Below, in pieces: positions 16,432 to 25,233 of a stretch of DNA of 64,000 bases. The first letter of the stretch is position 1; each line of letters starts with the position of its first letter. A program made the position numbers and the translations under genes. The notes beneath the pieces were generated by a model, which saw only the letters and a list, made by a program, of their open reading frames with translations, was not told the DNA's origin and searched no databases. This stretch comes from an uncultured Lachnospiraceae bacterium (GTDB lineage Bacteria; Bacillota; Clostridia; Lachnospirales; Lachnospiraceae), in NCBI GenBank assembly GCA_946631295.1, contig CAMOZY010000003.1, forward strand, positions 1 to 64,000, written 5' to 3'.

Positions 16432-17493
16432 TTATTTCTTACCATAGATCCTGTCGAGGAGAACTTTCTTTTCAGGATCTTCATCATATACATCGCTTAT
16501 GTAATATGCACCCATGAAATCCGCAACATCCGGATTCTTTATGACATAATCCCTGACGAGTCGTTCCTGCTTCCTGTAATATGGGTAATCATGGGGCACG
16601 GATGTATTGGGGGTCATATATCCCGGTCCGTAATTAACACGAAGAACCGTATCATAATCTCCGGGAACATATAAACTGCCTGTTTCAAAAGGCACTTCCT
16701 GCCTTTTTGAAAAAGCATCCTTTGGAAAGATCATATGTTTATGATCAAAAACCATATGTGACATACATGCTACTTTTTCGGAATCTTTTCCCTTTGTGTA
16801 GGATGCAACATTCTCTGCAAGAAGATTAAGCTGCGGAAGTACCTCCCTGCTTCGATCTATCCTTACTCCCGTAACCTGTTCAAGCGTCTTATAAGCTTCA
16901 TTAAGATTAATCGCGCCATAAGCAGGATCCGGGGTGCGAAATCCCGGCCAGTTATCCATTTTATACTTAATACTTACGCCAAGAATATATTTATATATAT
17001 TTATTGCTGTATCATATTCGTCCGGATCCTTCGGAACATAATCAAGCGGGTAAAGATCTATCCCCACAGGATAAGGAAATCCGTAATGCGATTTAAGATA
17101 CTCCGGATTAAAATCCGATGTATGTGTGTTATTGATACGTGTTATTCCAAGTGCATGAGTAAAGGTATTATCAGAAGAGTGAACATTATCATACGTTTCG
17201 ATCAGATATCCGTTCATCTCCTTTTCCGCATACCTGAGGAACATATTATAATCACCCCTGAGCATGCAGATATCAACATCATCATCCCATGGAATAAATC
17301 CCTTATGCCTGACTGCGCCAAGGAGAGTTCCGCAGAATGCAAACCATTTAAGGCCATGTCTTGAACAGACTCTGTCAAAATCCTCTATCGCTTTGAGTTG
17401 CGCTGCCCAGCATCTTTTCATCAGGGAAGAGACCATGAATCCGGATCTTTCTTCATCCTGCAGAAACTCTTCAGATATTTTAAAACCGATCAT
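16432..17493 (-). CDS. LicD-family phosphotransferase, copy 2
   Basis: A 353-residue LicD protein, the closest relative of copy 1, with the same core (GAVRHKGFIPWDDDVD, then ICMLRGDYNMFLRYAEKEM) and the same C-terminal ending (YDEDPEKKVLLDRIYGKK). The two genes are 11 bases apart. The high similarity at both ends and divergence in the middle suggests a shared donor and different acceptors, which is an inference. Confidence 0.9.
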   Translation of the reverse strand: MIGFKISEEFLQDEERSGFMVSSLMKRCWAAQLKAIEDFDRVCSRHGLKWFAFCGTLLGAVRHKGFIPWDDDVDICMLRGDYNMFLRYAEKEMNGYLIETYDNVHSSDNTFTHALGITRINNTHTSDFNPEYLKSHYGFPYPVGIDLYPLDYVPKDPDEYDTAINIYKYILGVSIKYKMDNWPGFRTPDPAYGAINLNEAYKTLEQVTGVRIDRSREVLPQLNLLAENVASYTKGKDSEKVACMSHMVFDHKHMIFPKDAFSKRQEVPFETGSLYVPGDYDTVLRVNYGPGYMTPNTSVPHDYPYYRKQERLVRDYVIKNPDVADFMGAYYISDVYDEDPEKKVLLDRIYGKK

Positions 17494-17523
17494 AGATCCT
17501 CCACAGTTGCAAAATTACCGGAT

Positions 17524-18513
17524 TTATAGGTTTTGTCTAATCCATTCTTCCGGAATAGCCCCCGGATGCTTATCCAGATATTCCCTGACAACCTTCTGAT
17601 GCTGACCGTAATACGGATAGTCATGAGGTGAGGCCTTTCTCGGGATCATGTAGTTCCTTCCGTAATTCCCTTTAAGTATCGTCTCATATCCCGCAGGAAT
17701 ATTTACATATCCTGTTTCAAACGGTACTCTTAATACAGTATCAAAGCATGCTTTCGGGAATATCATCCGCTCACCTTCAAAGGTAAGATGCCCCATATTT
17801 CCTATGTATTCCGACTCCTCTTCGGTATTGACCGAATCAGTAAGATCAAGAAGGATATTGAGCTGTCTGACGATGTCCTTATTAAGATCAAATTCATAAC
17901 CGGTCATCATCGAAATCTCAGCAAGAAGTTCCGCGGGTTCAAGATGATTACCGTCCTTATCGGAAAGAGGTCCTGATCCTCTCAGAAGCTTTCTGCAAAG
18001 CTCTGTTGCTTGAAAAATCCTGTAATGCAGATCCCTGTGTGCTTTTCTTTCCTCCGGATCCCCCACTACATAATCGAGAGGATAGATATCCAGTCCCGCA
18101 GGATACGGAAAATAGTAGAATTCTTCAGCCTTCTTTTCATTGAATATGACGGATCTTGAATTATTGAGCCTTGTAAGGCAGTCATATTCATGATCACCTT
18201 CGTCATAATTAATGATCAGATAACCCTCGGGGAGTTCAAGTGGTGCAACACTCAGGAACTTTTCGTAATCTCCCCTCATCATTGCGATATCAACATCATC
18301 ATCCCAGGGAACAAATCCTTTATGCCTGACCGCTCCAAGGAGAGTCCCGACATATGCAAACCATCTCAGACCGTGGGCTTCACAGATCCTGTCAAACTCT
18401 TCGAGTACTTTCATCTGGGCTGCCCAGCATCTTTTCATGAGTACCGGAACGGCAAAATCGTCCTTTACTTCATCCCTGAAGTAATCTTCATTGAATTCAA
18501 AATGAACAGACAT
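17524..18513 (-). CDS. LicD-family phosphotransferase, copy 3
   Basis: A 329-residue LicD protein with GAVRHKGFVPWDDDVD at about residues 60-75. It is more distant from copies 1 and 2 and about 25 residues shorter, lacking their DEDPEKKVLLD tail. It lies 30 bases from copy 2 and 2 bases from the radical SAM gene. Its own middle region (SGPLSDKDGNHLEPAELLAEISMMTG) differs from the others. Confidence 0.9.
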   Translation of the reverse strand: MSVHFEFNEDYFRDEVKDDFAVPVLMKRCWAAQMKVLEEFDRICEAHGLRWFAYVGTLLGAVRHKGFVPWDDDVDIAMMRGDYEKFLSVAPLELPEGYLIINYDEGDHEYDCLTRLNNSRSVIFNEKKAEEFYYFPYPAGLDIYPLDYVVGDPEERKAHRDLHYRIFQATELCRKLLRGSGPLSDKDGNHLEPAELLAEISMMTGYEFDLNKDIVRQLNILLDLTDSVNTEEESEYIGNMGHLTFEGERMIFPKACFDTVLRVPFETGYVNIPAGYETILKGNYGRNYMIPRKASPHDYPYYGQHQKVVREYLDKHPGAIPEEWIRQNL

Positions 18514-18515
18514 TC

Positions 18516-19508
18516 CTACCTCCAGTCAAAAGTACGGGCTCCGGAACATTTATCAGATATCAGTTCTTTCATGTAATCCTCCATGGCAAGTCTCACCACT
18601 TCGGGATACTGATAATATCCTCTGTCACTTATATATGGATACTGGGCTATTTCAGAATCAGGCATTTTCTTTCTCATATTCTTCAGATACTGATCGGATA
18701 TCCTGAATGTTCCGATGCTTATATCCCTGACCATGTGAAGATCAATACGTGATGTGAGCGTCTCCATCATGCCGCGGTAATGTTCTCTCCAGTTACGTAC
18801 ATATATCATCGGATCAAAACAGATCCTCACGGGGAAACCGGCCTTCATCGCCTCTTCCACAGCCCTGATCCTGCCTTCAAGATCAGGCGTTCCCTTTTCA
18901 AATCTCCTGATTATCTCATCCGGCGAAAGCGTAAACGCAAAAACGGCCCTGTCACTTACCGGAAGTTTTGAATATATATCCGTGCGGCTGCACTTGGTCC
19001 TGAGTTCAACACTGAAATCCGGATGTGTAAGTGCCCTTTCACACCATTTCTCTACATACCCCGTCAGATTTTCAAGAGCATTAAGATCGGTATTATATGA
19101 AGCACAGACATATACCGGATGCTCCTTTTCAAGCTCGTCAAGTACTTTAAAGGTCTCCCCGATATCGGTAAAAATACAGATATCCCTTCCCGGATACATT
19201 CCTTTCAGAAAGCAGTACTCACAGTCATATATACAGTTCATGACACCGGGAGAATAATAAAAATGCTCATTTCCAAAGCTCTGACATACGGGAGCTCCCT
19301 CATACAGATGCTTTCCCGGATTATGTGCCAGGATCAGGGATCTTTCACTGTTTCCTTCCGAGTCCTTCCTGTCAAAAACATCCTTGTAGTGTTCTATCAC
19401 TATCGGATCCGTACATCCCGCCCTTTCAAGGATTCGCTTTGTCTCGGCATCCTCAAGGGTTCTCTTTTCCACATATACATTGTCAAAAAGAGCACGCCAC
19501 ATACTCAT
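18516..19508 (-). CDS. Spore-photoproduct-lyase-family radical SAM protein
   Basis: A 330-residue radical SAM enzyme. The iron-sulfur cluster site is C-x3-C-x2-C in MNCIYDCEYCFLKG (about residues 92-99). FDNVYVEKRTLED, SFGNEHFYYSPG, YVCASYNTD, VELRTKC, FTLSPDEIIRRFEKGTPDLEGRI and FDPMI are typical of the SPL-like family. True spore photoproduct lyase repairs UV damage; in organisms with few or no spores, relatives are widespread with unknown substrates. I chose the ATG at 19508 (MSMWRALFDN) because a longer frame lies over a small upstream gene and shows no family similarity. It ends 2 bases before the LicD genes. Confidence 0.8.
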   Translation of the reverse strand: MSMWRALFDNVYVEKRTLEDAETKRILERAGCTDPIVIEHYKDVFDRKDSEGNSERSLILAHNPGKHLYEGAPVCQSFGNEHFYYSPGVMNCIYDCEYCFLKGMYPGRDICIFTDIGETFKVLDELEKEHPVYVCASYNTDLNALENLTGYVEKWCERALTHPDFSVELRTKCSRTDIYSKLPVSDRAVFAFTLSPDEIIRRFEKGTPDLEGRIRAVEEAMKAGFPVRICFDPMIYVRNWREHYRGMMETLTSRIDLHMVRDISIGTFRISDQYLKNMRKKMPDSEIAQYPYISDRGYYQYPEVVRLAMEDYMKELISDKCSGARTFDWR

Positions 19509-19716
19509 ATACTTTCGCAAGGGCCTTTTTTGACCCGTTCTTATCCGTGCAGGGCAGAAATCCCTCTTCATGCAGACGCAACCTGACATTTTCCATATCA
19601 ATTCCCGTTATCCGGGCATAGATACACATCTGGCGCAGCTGAATCTTCATCGTTTCGCTCAGCGCCATCTCCGATGTCAGAATATCCATGATTTCGGGGA
19701 ATTTTTCTGTTTCCAT
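19483..19716 (-). CDS. Small hypothetical protein upstream of the SPL-family gene
   Basis: A 77-residue frame (METEKFPEIMDILTSEMALSE at the start). It has protein-like composition, predicted helices and ends VYEYVACSF. Its end overlaps the start of the radical SAM gene by about 26 bp, which suggests coupling. The ribosome binding site is weak. I do not recognise a family. SPL genes in spore formers are often preceded by a small gene (splA), but I see no clear resemblance to it. Confidence 0.5.
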   Translation of the reverse strand: METEKFPEIMDILTSEMALSETMKIQLRQMCIYARITGIDMENVRLRLHEEGFLPCTDKNGSKKALAKVYEYVACSF

Positions 19717-19813
19717 AGTCCATATAATTATACATTTTTATAAAATTCCCTACAACCCAAATATACTGTATAATACTACGTGCGCACTCTTAAGAAAGGG
19801 ACTGCCTGAAAAC

Positions 19814-21442
19814 ATGAAATTCGATATTTTAAAGAACAGATACTACCTGTATATAACCGAATTTTTCGCGGGAATGGCCGTGATGGCTGTTGAACTCGGA
19901 GCATCAAGGCTTCTTGCTCCATACTTTTCATCCTCACAGATTGTATGGACCATGATCATAGGAACGATAATGATCGCAATGGCTCTCGGAAATGTTGCCG
20001 GAGGAAGATGGGCCGACAGGGATTCTGATCCCGCAAAGCTCTTTAGAAGAATACTTATCGCTGCGGTCTGGATCGCATTTATCCCCGTTCTGGGAAAATA
20101 CATAATCCTTGCGATCACGGGACTGATGATAGTAACTGTCTCCACCGGTCTTCTGATATGGTCATCTTTCATCGCCTGCATGGTGATCTTCGTATTCCCT
20201 CTTTTCCTGCTGGGAACCGTAACCCCCTCACTTATCAAGTACACGATCTCAGATACAAGTGAGAGCGGATCTGTTGCGGGAAGACTCGGTGCATGCAATA
20301 CCATCGGTTCCATAATCGGAACCTTTCTCCCTACATTTGTTACCATTCCGTCAGTGGGAACAAGCATCACATTCCTTATTTTCTCAGGAATACTGCTCTG
20401 TCTCGGACTTCTTTTCTTTATCTCTAAAAAGGCAAAGCCCGTACTTACGATTATTTGCACAGTACTTTATCTGGCAGCATGTATTTTCGGAAACTCGTCA
20501 CATTTTGCATTCTGGGTCTCGGATCTTACATATGAAGGAGAATCCGTATACAACTATCTGCAGGTAAGGGATACGGATCGTGCCACATATCTTTCCACCA
20601 ATGTCATCTTCGGAGTCCAGTCGATAAGAATGAAATCGGATTCACTTACCGGAATGTATTATGACTATGCTCTTGCAGCTCCGGTGATGGCCATGACTCC
20701 GGGTGAAAGCACAGAAGAAATCCTCACTTCCGATTTCAGTGATATGGACATACTTATCCTCGGAATGGGCACCGGTACATTTGCAGTCCAGTGCGAAAGA
20801 TATTTTCCCGGATGCAACATCACGGGAGTTGAGATTGACGATAAGATCACATATCTTGCACACGAATACTTTGCTCTCCCCGATGATATCGAAGTTGTAA
20901 CCTATGACGGAAGGGCATATCTCGAAGCGGATGACAGAAAATATGATGTGATAATGGTCGATGCTTATCAGGATATAACCATTCCTTTCCAGATGAGTTC
21001 CATAGAATTCTTCACTCTTGTAAAAGAGCATCTTAAGACAAACGGTATCATGGTCATGAACATGAATATGCACGGAGACGGAGAGACCGATATAACAACG
21101 TATCTTTCCGATACGGTTTCAGCAGTATTTGATGAAGTTGCCACAGTCAATGTTTACGGTTCAACCAACAGGGAACTTTTTGCATCAGACTGCACAGGCC
21201 TGACTGCAGCTCTTGAAAACAACTCAAAATATCTTACTGACGATTCACTGGCATCCCAGATGATCACCGTTTCAGACAGACTTGCATATTACGAAAGCAC
21301 AGGACTGATCTTTACAGATGACAAAGCTCCCGTTGAACTTCTTGGAATGGAAGTCATAGACATCCTGATAAATGATGAGATCGGATATTATAAAGATGTT
21401 TTCAAAGAAGAGGGACTTACCGGACTGATCGAAGCACTCTGA
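19814..21442 (+). CDS. Membrane protein fused to spermidine-synthase-like methyltransferase-fold domain
   Basis: A 542-residue protein. Residues 1-230 contain about seven transmembrane helices (start LYITEFFAGMAVMAVELGASRLLAPYFSSSQIVWT), with the GNVAGGRWADR loop known from fused MFS/spermidine synthase proteins. Residues 310-520 form a spermidine-synthase-like Rossmann domain: nucleotide loop ILILGMGTGTF (314-323), acidic GVEID (338-342), DGRAYL (365-370) and VDAYQD (382-387). The aminopropyltransferase Asp and Asp/Tyr set is only partly kept, so polyamine synthesis is not certain. I chose the ATG at 19814; longer starts give a nonspecific extension. Followed after 16 bases by an acyltransferase gene, probably one operon. 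Confidence 0.8.
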   Translation: MKFDILKNRYYLYITEFFAGMAVMAVELGASRLLAPYFSSSQIVWTMIIGTIMIAMALGNVAGGRWADRDSDPAKLFRRILIAAVWIAFIPVLGKYIILAITGLMIVTVSTGLLIWSSFIACMVIFVFPLFLLGTVTPSLIKYTISDTSESGSVAGRLGACNTIGSIIGTFLPTFVTIPSVGTSITFLIFSGILLCLGLLFFISKKAKPVLTIICTVLYLAACIFGNSSHFAFWVSDLTYEGESVYNYLQVRDTDRATYLSTNVIFGVQSIRMKSDSLTGMYYDYALAAPVMAMTPGESTEEILTSDFSDMDILILGMGTGTFAVQCERYFPGCNITGVEIDDKITYLAHEYFALPDDIEVVTYDGRAYLEADDRKYDVIMVDAYQDITIPFQMSSIEFFTLVKEHLKTNGIMVMNMNMHGDGETDITTYLSDTVSAVFDEVATVNVYGSTNRELFASDCTGLTAALENNSKYLTDDSLASQMITVSDRLAYYESTGLIFTDDKAPVELLGMEVIDILINDEIGYYKDVFKEEGLTGLIEAL

Positions 21443-21458
21443 TATCCAAGGTGATCCA

Positions 21459-22769
21459 ATGAAGATAAAAACCGTAAAACTGTCATATCAAGAAGCCATG
21501 AAGCTTCCTCCCGCCGGCATAAAAGATCCGCAAAAACCATCGAAGCTGCTCAGCGCACTCATCCATACGCTTTCATCGTCCGAACTGAAAAAGGTCGGAT
21601 TCAAGTGTATAGAAGGAGACATGAAAGGGATCGGAGAAAAACAGCCGGCTCTCTATCTGATGAATCACTCATGCTTCACAGACCTGATGATAGCATCACA
21701 TGTGATAAAAGGCTCCTATAATATTGTCAGTACAACTGACGCCCTTGTCGGAAAAGAAAAACTGATGCGGGCGATCGGATGTATTCCCACTCAGAAATTT
21801 CAGACCGATATAAGACTTATCAGAGACATAAAGTATGCTCTTGATAATCTTCACTGTTCGGTACTTATGTATCCTGAAGCCGGATACTCCTTCGACGGAA
21901 CTGCAACAACGCTTCCGGATTCCCTTGGCAAATTCCTGAAAATCCTCGGATTTCCCGTCGTTATGATCCGTACTCACGGGGCATTCTTACGCGATCCACT
22001 CTATAACGGGCTAAGGATCAGAAACTGCCAAATCACAGCGGATAAATATACTTTATTTACTGTGGATGAGTTAAAGAACATGTCCGCATCACAGGTAAAT
22101 GAACGTATACATGACGCCTTCGGATTCGATAATTTTGCCGAACAGTTCGAAACAGACACAAAGATCACGGAGGATTTCCGTGCAGAAGGTCTCTCCAGAG
22201 TTCTCTATAAATGTCCCGTGTGCGGAAAAGAAAGCAGGATGCAGGCTTCGGGAATAACTCTTAAATGCCTTGAATGCAGCTCGGAATGGGAACTTAATGA
22301 ACTTGGAAAAATGGAATATAAAAGCGCAGGAATCCCGGAGAGGATATCTGCGCCAAAGCTCTTTGATCACATACCCGACTGGTATGCATGGGAAAGACAA
22401 TGTGTAAAAAATGAGATTGAAGACGGAGCATACAAACTTGACATTCCTGTCAGGATATTTATGATCCGGGATAATAAAGCGATGTATGAAATAGGTGAAG
22501 GAAGACTGACTCATACGGAAAAAGGCTTCCATCTGACAGGATGTGACGGTAGACTTGATTATTTCCGAAAGCCCCTCTCTTCATATACCGTTAATTCCGA
22601 TTATTTCTTTTACGAAATAGGTGACATGATCTCAATAGGCGATAAGGACAAGCTCTTCTACTGTTTCCCTCCATCTGACATCGATGTCGTTGCCAAAACA
22701 AGACTTGCAGCAGAAGAACTGTATAAGATCTGTAAATCAGCTACTTCGCTTTCACCTTCAGACTCTTAA
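21459..22769 (+). CDS. PlsC-like acyltransferase with C-terminal zinc ribbon
   Basis: A 436-residue protein. Residues 60-215 are an acyltransferase domain with the HX4D motif NHSCFTD (H70, D75) and an EAGYSFDGT segment (140-148) replacing the usual EGTRS. Residues 250-275 form a zinc ribbon (C252, C255, C270, C273). The remaining 160 residues are beta-rich and of unknown function. The domain order suggests an acyl transfer to a lysolipid or other hydroxyl acceptor. It lies 16 bases after the membrane/spermidine-synthase-like gene. Its last 29 bases overlap the convergent AlkD-like gene. Confidence 0.8.
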   Translation: MKIKTVKLSYQEAMKLPPAGIKDPQKPSKLLSALIHTLSSSELKKVGFKCIEGDMKGIGEKQPALYLMNHSCFTDLMIASHVIKGSYNIVSTTDALVGKEKLMRAIGCIPTQKFQTDIRLIRDIKYALDNLHCSVLMYPEAGYSFDGTATTLPDSLGKFLKILGFPVVMIRTHGAFLRDPLYNGLRIRNCQITADKYTLFTVDELKNMSASQVNERIHDAFGFDNFAEQFETDTKITEDFRAEGLSRVLYKCPVCGKESRMQASGITLKCLECSSEWELNELGKMEYKSAGIPERISAPKLFDHIPDWYAWERQCVKNEIEDGAYKLDIPVRIFMIRDNKAMYEIGEGRLTHTEKGFHLTGCDGRLDYFRKPLSSYTVNSDYFFYEIGDMISIGDKDKLFYCFPPSDIDVVAKTRLAAEELYKICKSATSLSPSDS

Positions 22770-23436
22770 GGTATTCCTTCTGTTCATCCGTTATACGATA
22801 GCTCTCAACCGATTTTTGTATTGCCTTGTTGTGTGTCCATGCATCAAGGCGATTTTCTTCTATATAAGGAATCACAGCATCATACTGCTTTGCCAGAGCC
22901 GTGGCAAAATACCACGCGATCATCATGTTTATGTAATACTCATCGGATCTTATCCCGGCAACCATCTCAGGATATTTTGCATCGAAATCCTCATCAAGAA
23001 AATGTTCCATAAGCATTCCGATGGAGAATCTGACCGTATATGTTTCTTTTGACTTAAGCCACTTTTTGATATTCTTAAGCAGCTCGTCCTTATGCTTCTT
23101 AAATATCTTCGGAGACATCTGATCACAGGTAGCCCAGTTATTCACATACGGAAGAAACCTGTTCACTCCCTCCATACATCTTTCGTAATCCTTAATTTCA
23201 GAAAGCATAAATGCATGAAGCTGGTCCTCGTCAAAATATTTATGCGGAAGATCGGTTAAAAATTCATCTGCATCTTCCCTCTTTGCAAGTTCCTTCGCAT
23301 ACTTTCTGAGCGCAGGAGTTCTTAATCCGATGATCATCTCAGGATTGACCGTCGGAATAAGCTTGGCCTGGAAATCCCTGTATTTCTTATCCTGACCGGC
23401 CATCATCCATGATCTTATCTCTTCATTTATGTTCAT
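22741..23436 (-). CDS. DNA alkylation repair protein (AlkD-like, HEAT repeats)
   Basis: A 231-residue all-helical protein of the AlkD glycosylase family (PF08713), which removes bulky or cationic alkylated bases without flipping them. Landmarks are YRDFQAKLIPTVNPEMIIGLRTPALRKYAKEL near the start, WATCDQMSPKIF and VRFSIGMLMEHFLDEDFD in the middle, and NMMIAWYFATALAKQYDAVIPYIEE at about residues 170-195. Whether the family's catalytic Asp and aromatic residues are all retained would need an alignment. It is a single gene that converges on the acyltransferase gene with a 29 bp overlap of the coding regions. Confidence 0.85.
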   Translation of the reverse strand: MNINEEIRSWMMAGQDKKYRDFQAKLIPTVNPEMIIGLRTPALRKYAKELAKREDADEFLTDLPHKYFDEDQLHAFMLSEIKDYERCMEGVNRFLPYVNNWATCDQMSPKIFKKHKDELLKNIKKWLKSKETYTVRFSIGMLMEHFLDEDFDAKYPEMVAGIRSDEYYINMMIAWYFATALAKQYDAVIPYIEENRLDAWTHNKAIQKSVESYRITDEQKEYLKSLKVKAK

Positions 23437-23486
23437 CCATCATCCCTCCACGACTTCCTGGATACATAATACAATAAAAGGCAGGA

Positions 23487-25229
23487 TCAGCGTCCCGCCT
23501 TCATTGCTTTTTTCATATCATACATCCTCGTATCGGCAATACGAAGTCCGTCACGGATCATCTTTGCATCACCATCCATCGAATCATACATTCCATACGA
23601 CGTACTCATCTTAAGCCCGGAATGTCCCGTATCCTTATTGGATAGTATCGCATTCAGATCTTTAAGTCTGCCTTCAAGCCATTTTCTGTCACTTTCAATC
23701 TTCGGGATCATTACATATACAAATTCGTCTCCGCCTGTTCTTGCAATAAAACCCTTGCCCTCGAAAATGGTTTTAAGAGTTTCGGAAAATAGAACAATAT
23801 ATTTGTCTCCCTCTTCATGACCATAGGTATCATTTGCCTTCTTGAGATTGTTAAGATCGAATTCAACGATCATATACTCTTCACCTGATGAATCAACGGA
23901 GTCAAAAAATCTCTCGATAGCCTGCCTGTTATTAAGACCGGTAAGAGCATCCGAATATGCAAGCTTTGAAATGATCCCGATCCTCTCCTCTTCACGTGCA
24001 TCCCTGACGGTCGTGCTCATATAATCAAAGAACAGTGAAAGAACGAAGAATACCATCACGACATAGAGCGTACTCATTGTAAAGCCTGCACTTCCGCGAG
24101 GGGAAAATCTCATATAGAAATTATATCTTGCAAGATCAACAAGTGCGGCAACACCTGTCATGAGTGTTACATATGAAGAAACCAGATGCCTGTTCACGCC
24201 CTTTATCAGATCATATATTCTGACCGTTATCAGCATGACTATCACTATCGTATCGTAAATATGTGCAAAGAGCAGATATGTTCTCAGACTCTCGCCTGCG
24301 CAAAAATGTCTGAGCAGAACAAATATGACATATAATAATCCGATCAACCATGAAATACCGAATACTGTATTTCTCTTCCTTGCCTGTCTGATTCCGGCTT
24401 CATCCTTAAATCTTCCTGTCTCAAAATGAAAACCGATAAAAAAGAGAGGAAGAAAATAGAAAGCGTAATAGTTCAGATTTACCTTGGTCAGAATATCATT
24501 GGAAAAAAGCTCGGTAAGATGCATTCCGGTAAAGATCCATATACCGAAAGTCATTGCAAGAAGTGAAAGGCTCGCAAATCTCGTGGTATCTGCAAAGGAA
24601 AAATTTCCTCTTATCTCCTGCGCAAATGCCATAATGAGCATCGCCATACCTACGATTATGAAAAAGAATGAAAGTGCGATATTGGATATATTGCCTGCGG
24701 CAAAATCCTGCCAGAAGGTTTCGGCATCCCAGATTTCCGGACTTCTGAGGGATGAAAACGCACCGTTTTCACCGGCTCTGATCTCTATCTCAAGATGCTT
24801 TCCGGAACAGTCTGTTCCAAGATTCACAGTATAGAATCCGCTTCCGAGTCCCTGACCGTTATCAACTCTTCCCCTGTCGGCCTCATAGATCTGCTCTCCG
24901 TCAAGTAGAACCCTGATATCATAATAATGGATATATACCACAAGCATGCTTTCCTTCGGAAGACCATCGGGAAGATAGCAGCTTAAGGTAACTTCTTCTT
25001 TCCATTTTGTATTCTCAAAAGAAAACGACCTCAGGTCGATTCCCTGATAATTCCTTGATCTGAAATTCAGTTCCCACCCGTAATTCAGGATCTGCACGGG
25101 CCCGCGGCCGCCGTCAAGTCTTGAGAAGATCCCGGCCACATAAGAAACACTGATAAGGCATATGAGCGCAATCACGATCAGCCTTACCGCTTTTGTAACT
25201 ATCTGTTTTTTCGTCAGCTTTATCTTCAC
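23487..25229 (-). CDS. Membrane diguanylate cyclase (GGDEF) with extracytoplasmic sensor domain
   Basis: A 580-residue protein. A signal-anchor helix is at residues 10-33, followed by an extracytoplasmic beta domain to about 190 (a 7TMR-DISM-like arrangement), seven or so helices to about 400 and a GGDEF domain with ALTGLNNRQAIERF and RTGGDEFVYVM. The intact GGDEF predicts cyclic-di-GMP synthesis. No RxxD inhibitory site stands five residues before it. It lies four bases before the GH25 gene end, in the same orientation, so the two may be cotranscribed. Confidence 0.88.
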   Translation of the reverse strand: MKIKLTKKQIVTKAVRLIVIALICLISVSYVAGIFSRLDGGRGPVQILNYGWELNFRSRNYQGIDLRSFSFENTKWKEEVTLSCYLPDGLPKESMLVVYIHYYDIRVLLDGEQIYEADRGRVDNGQGLGSGFYTVNLGTDCSGKHLEIEIRAGENGAFSSLRSPEIWDAETFWQDFAAGNISNIALSFFFIIVGMAMLIMAFAQEIRGNFSFADTTRFASLSLLAMTFGIWIFTGMHLTELFSNDILTKVNLNYYAFYFLPLFFIGFHFETGRFKDEAGIRQARKRNTVFGISWLIGLLYVIFVLLRHFCAGESLRTYLLFAHIYDTIVIVMLITVRIYDLIKGVNRHLVSSYVTLMTGVAALVDLARYNFYMRFSPRGSAGFTMSTLYVVMVFFVLSLFFDYMSTTVRDAREEERIGIISKLAYSDALTGLNNRQAIERFFDSVDSSGEEYMIVEFDLNNLKKANDTYGHEEGDKYIVLFSETLKTIFEGKGFIARTGGDEFVYVMIPKIESDRKWLEGRLKDLNAILSNKDTGHSGLKMSTSYGMYDSMDGDAKMIRDGLRIADTRMYDMKKAMKAGR

Positions 25230-25233
25230 TTTT

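Noticed and set aside
18516-19601. Longer start for the SPL-family protein at 19601
   Set aside because: The extra 31 residues include many Cys and Arg, show no similarity to the family opening and lie over the small upstream ORF.
19843-20460. Minus-strand frame of about 205 codons within the spermidine-synthase-like gene
   Set aside because: It lies opposite transmembrane codons and shows no family features; long antisense frames are common opposite such sequence.
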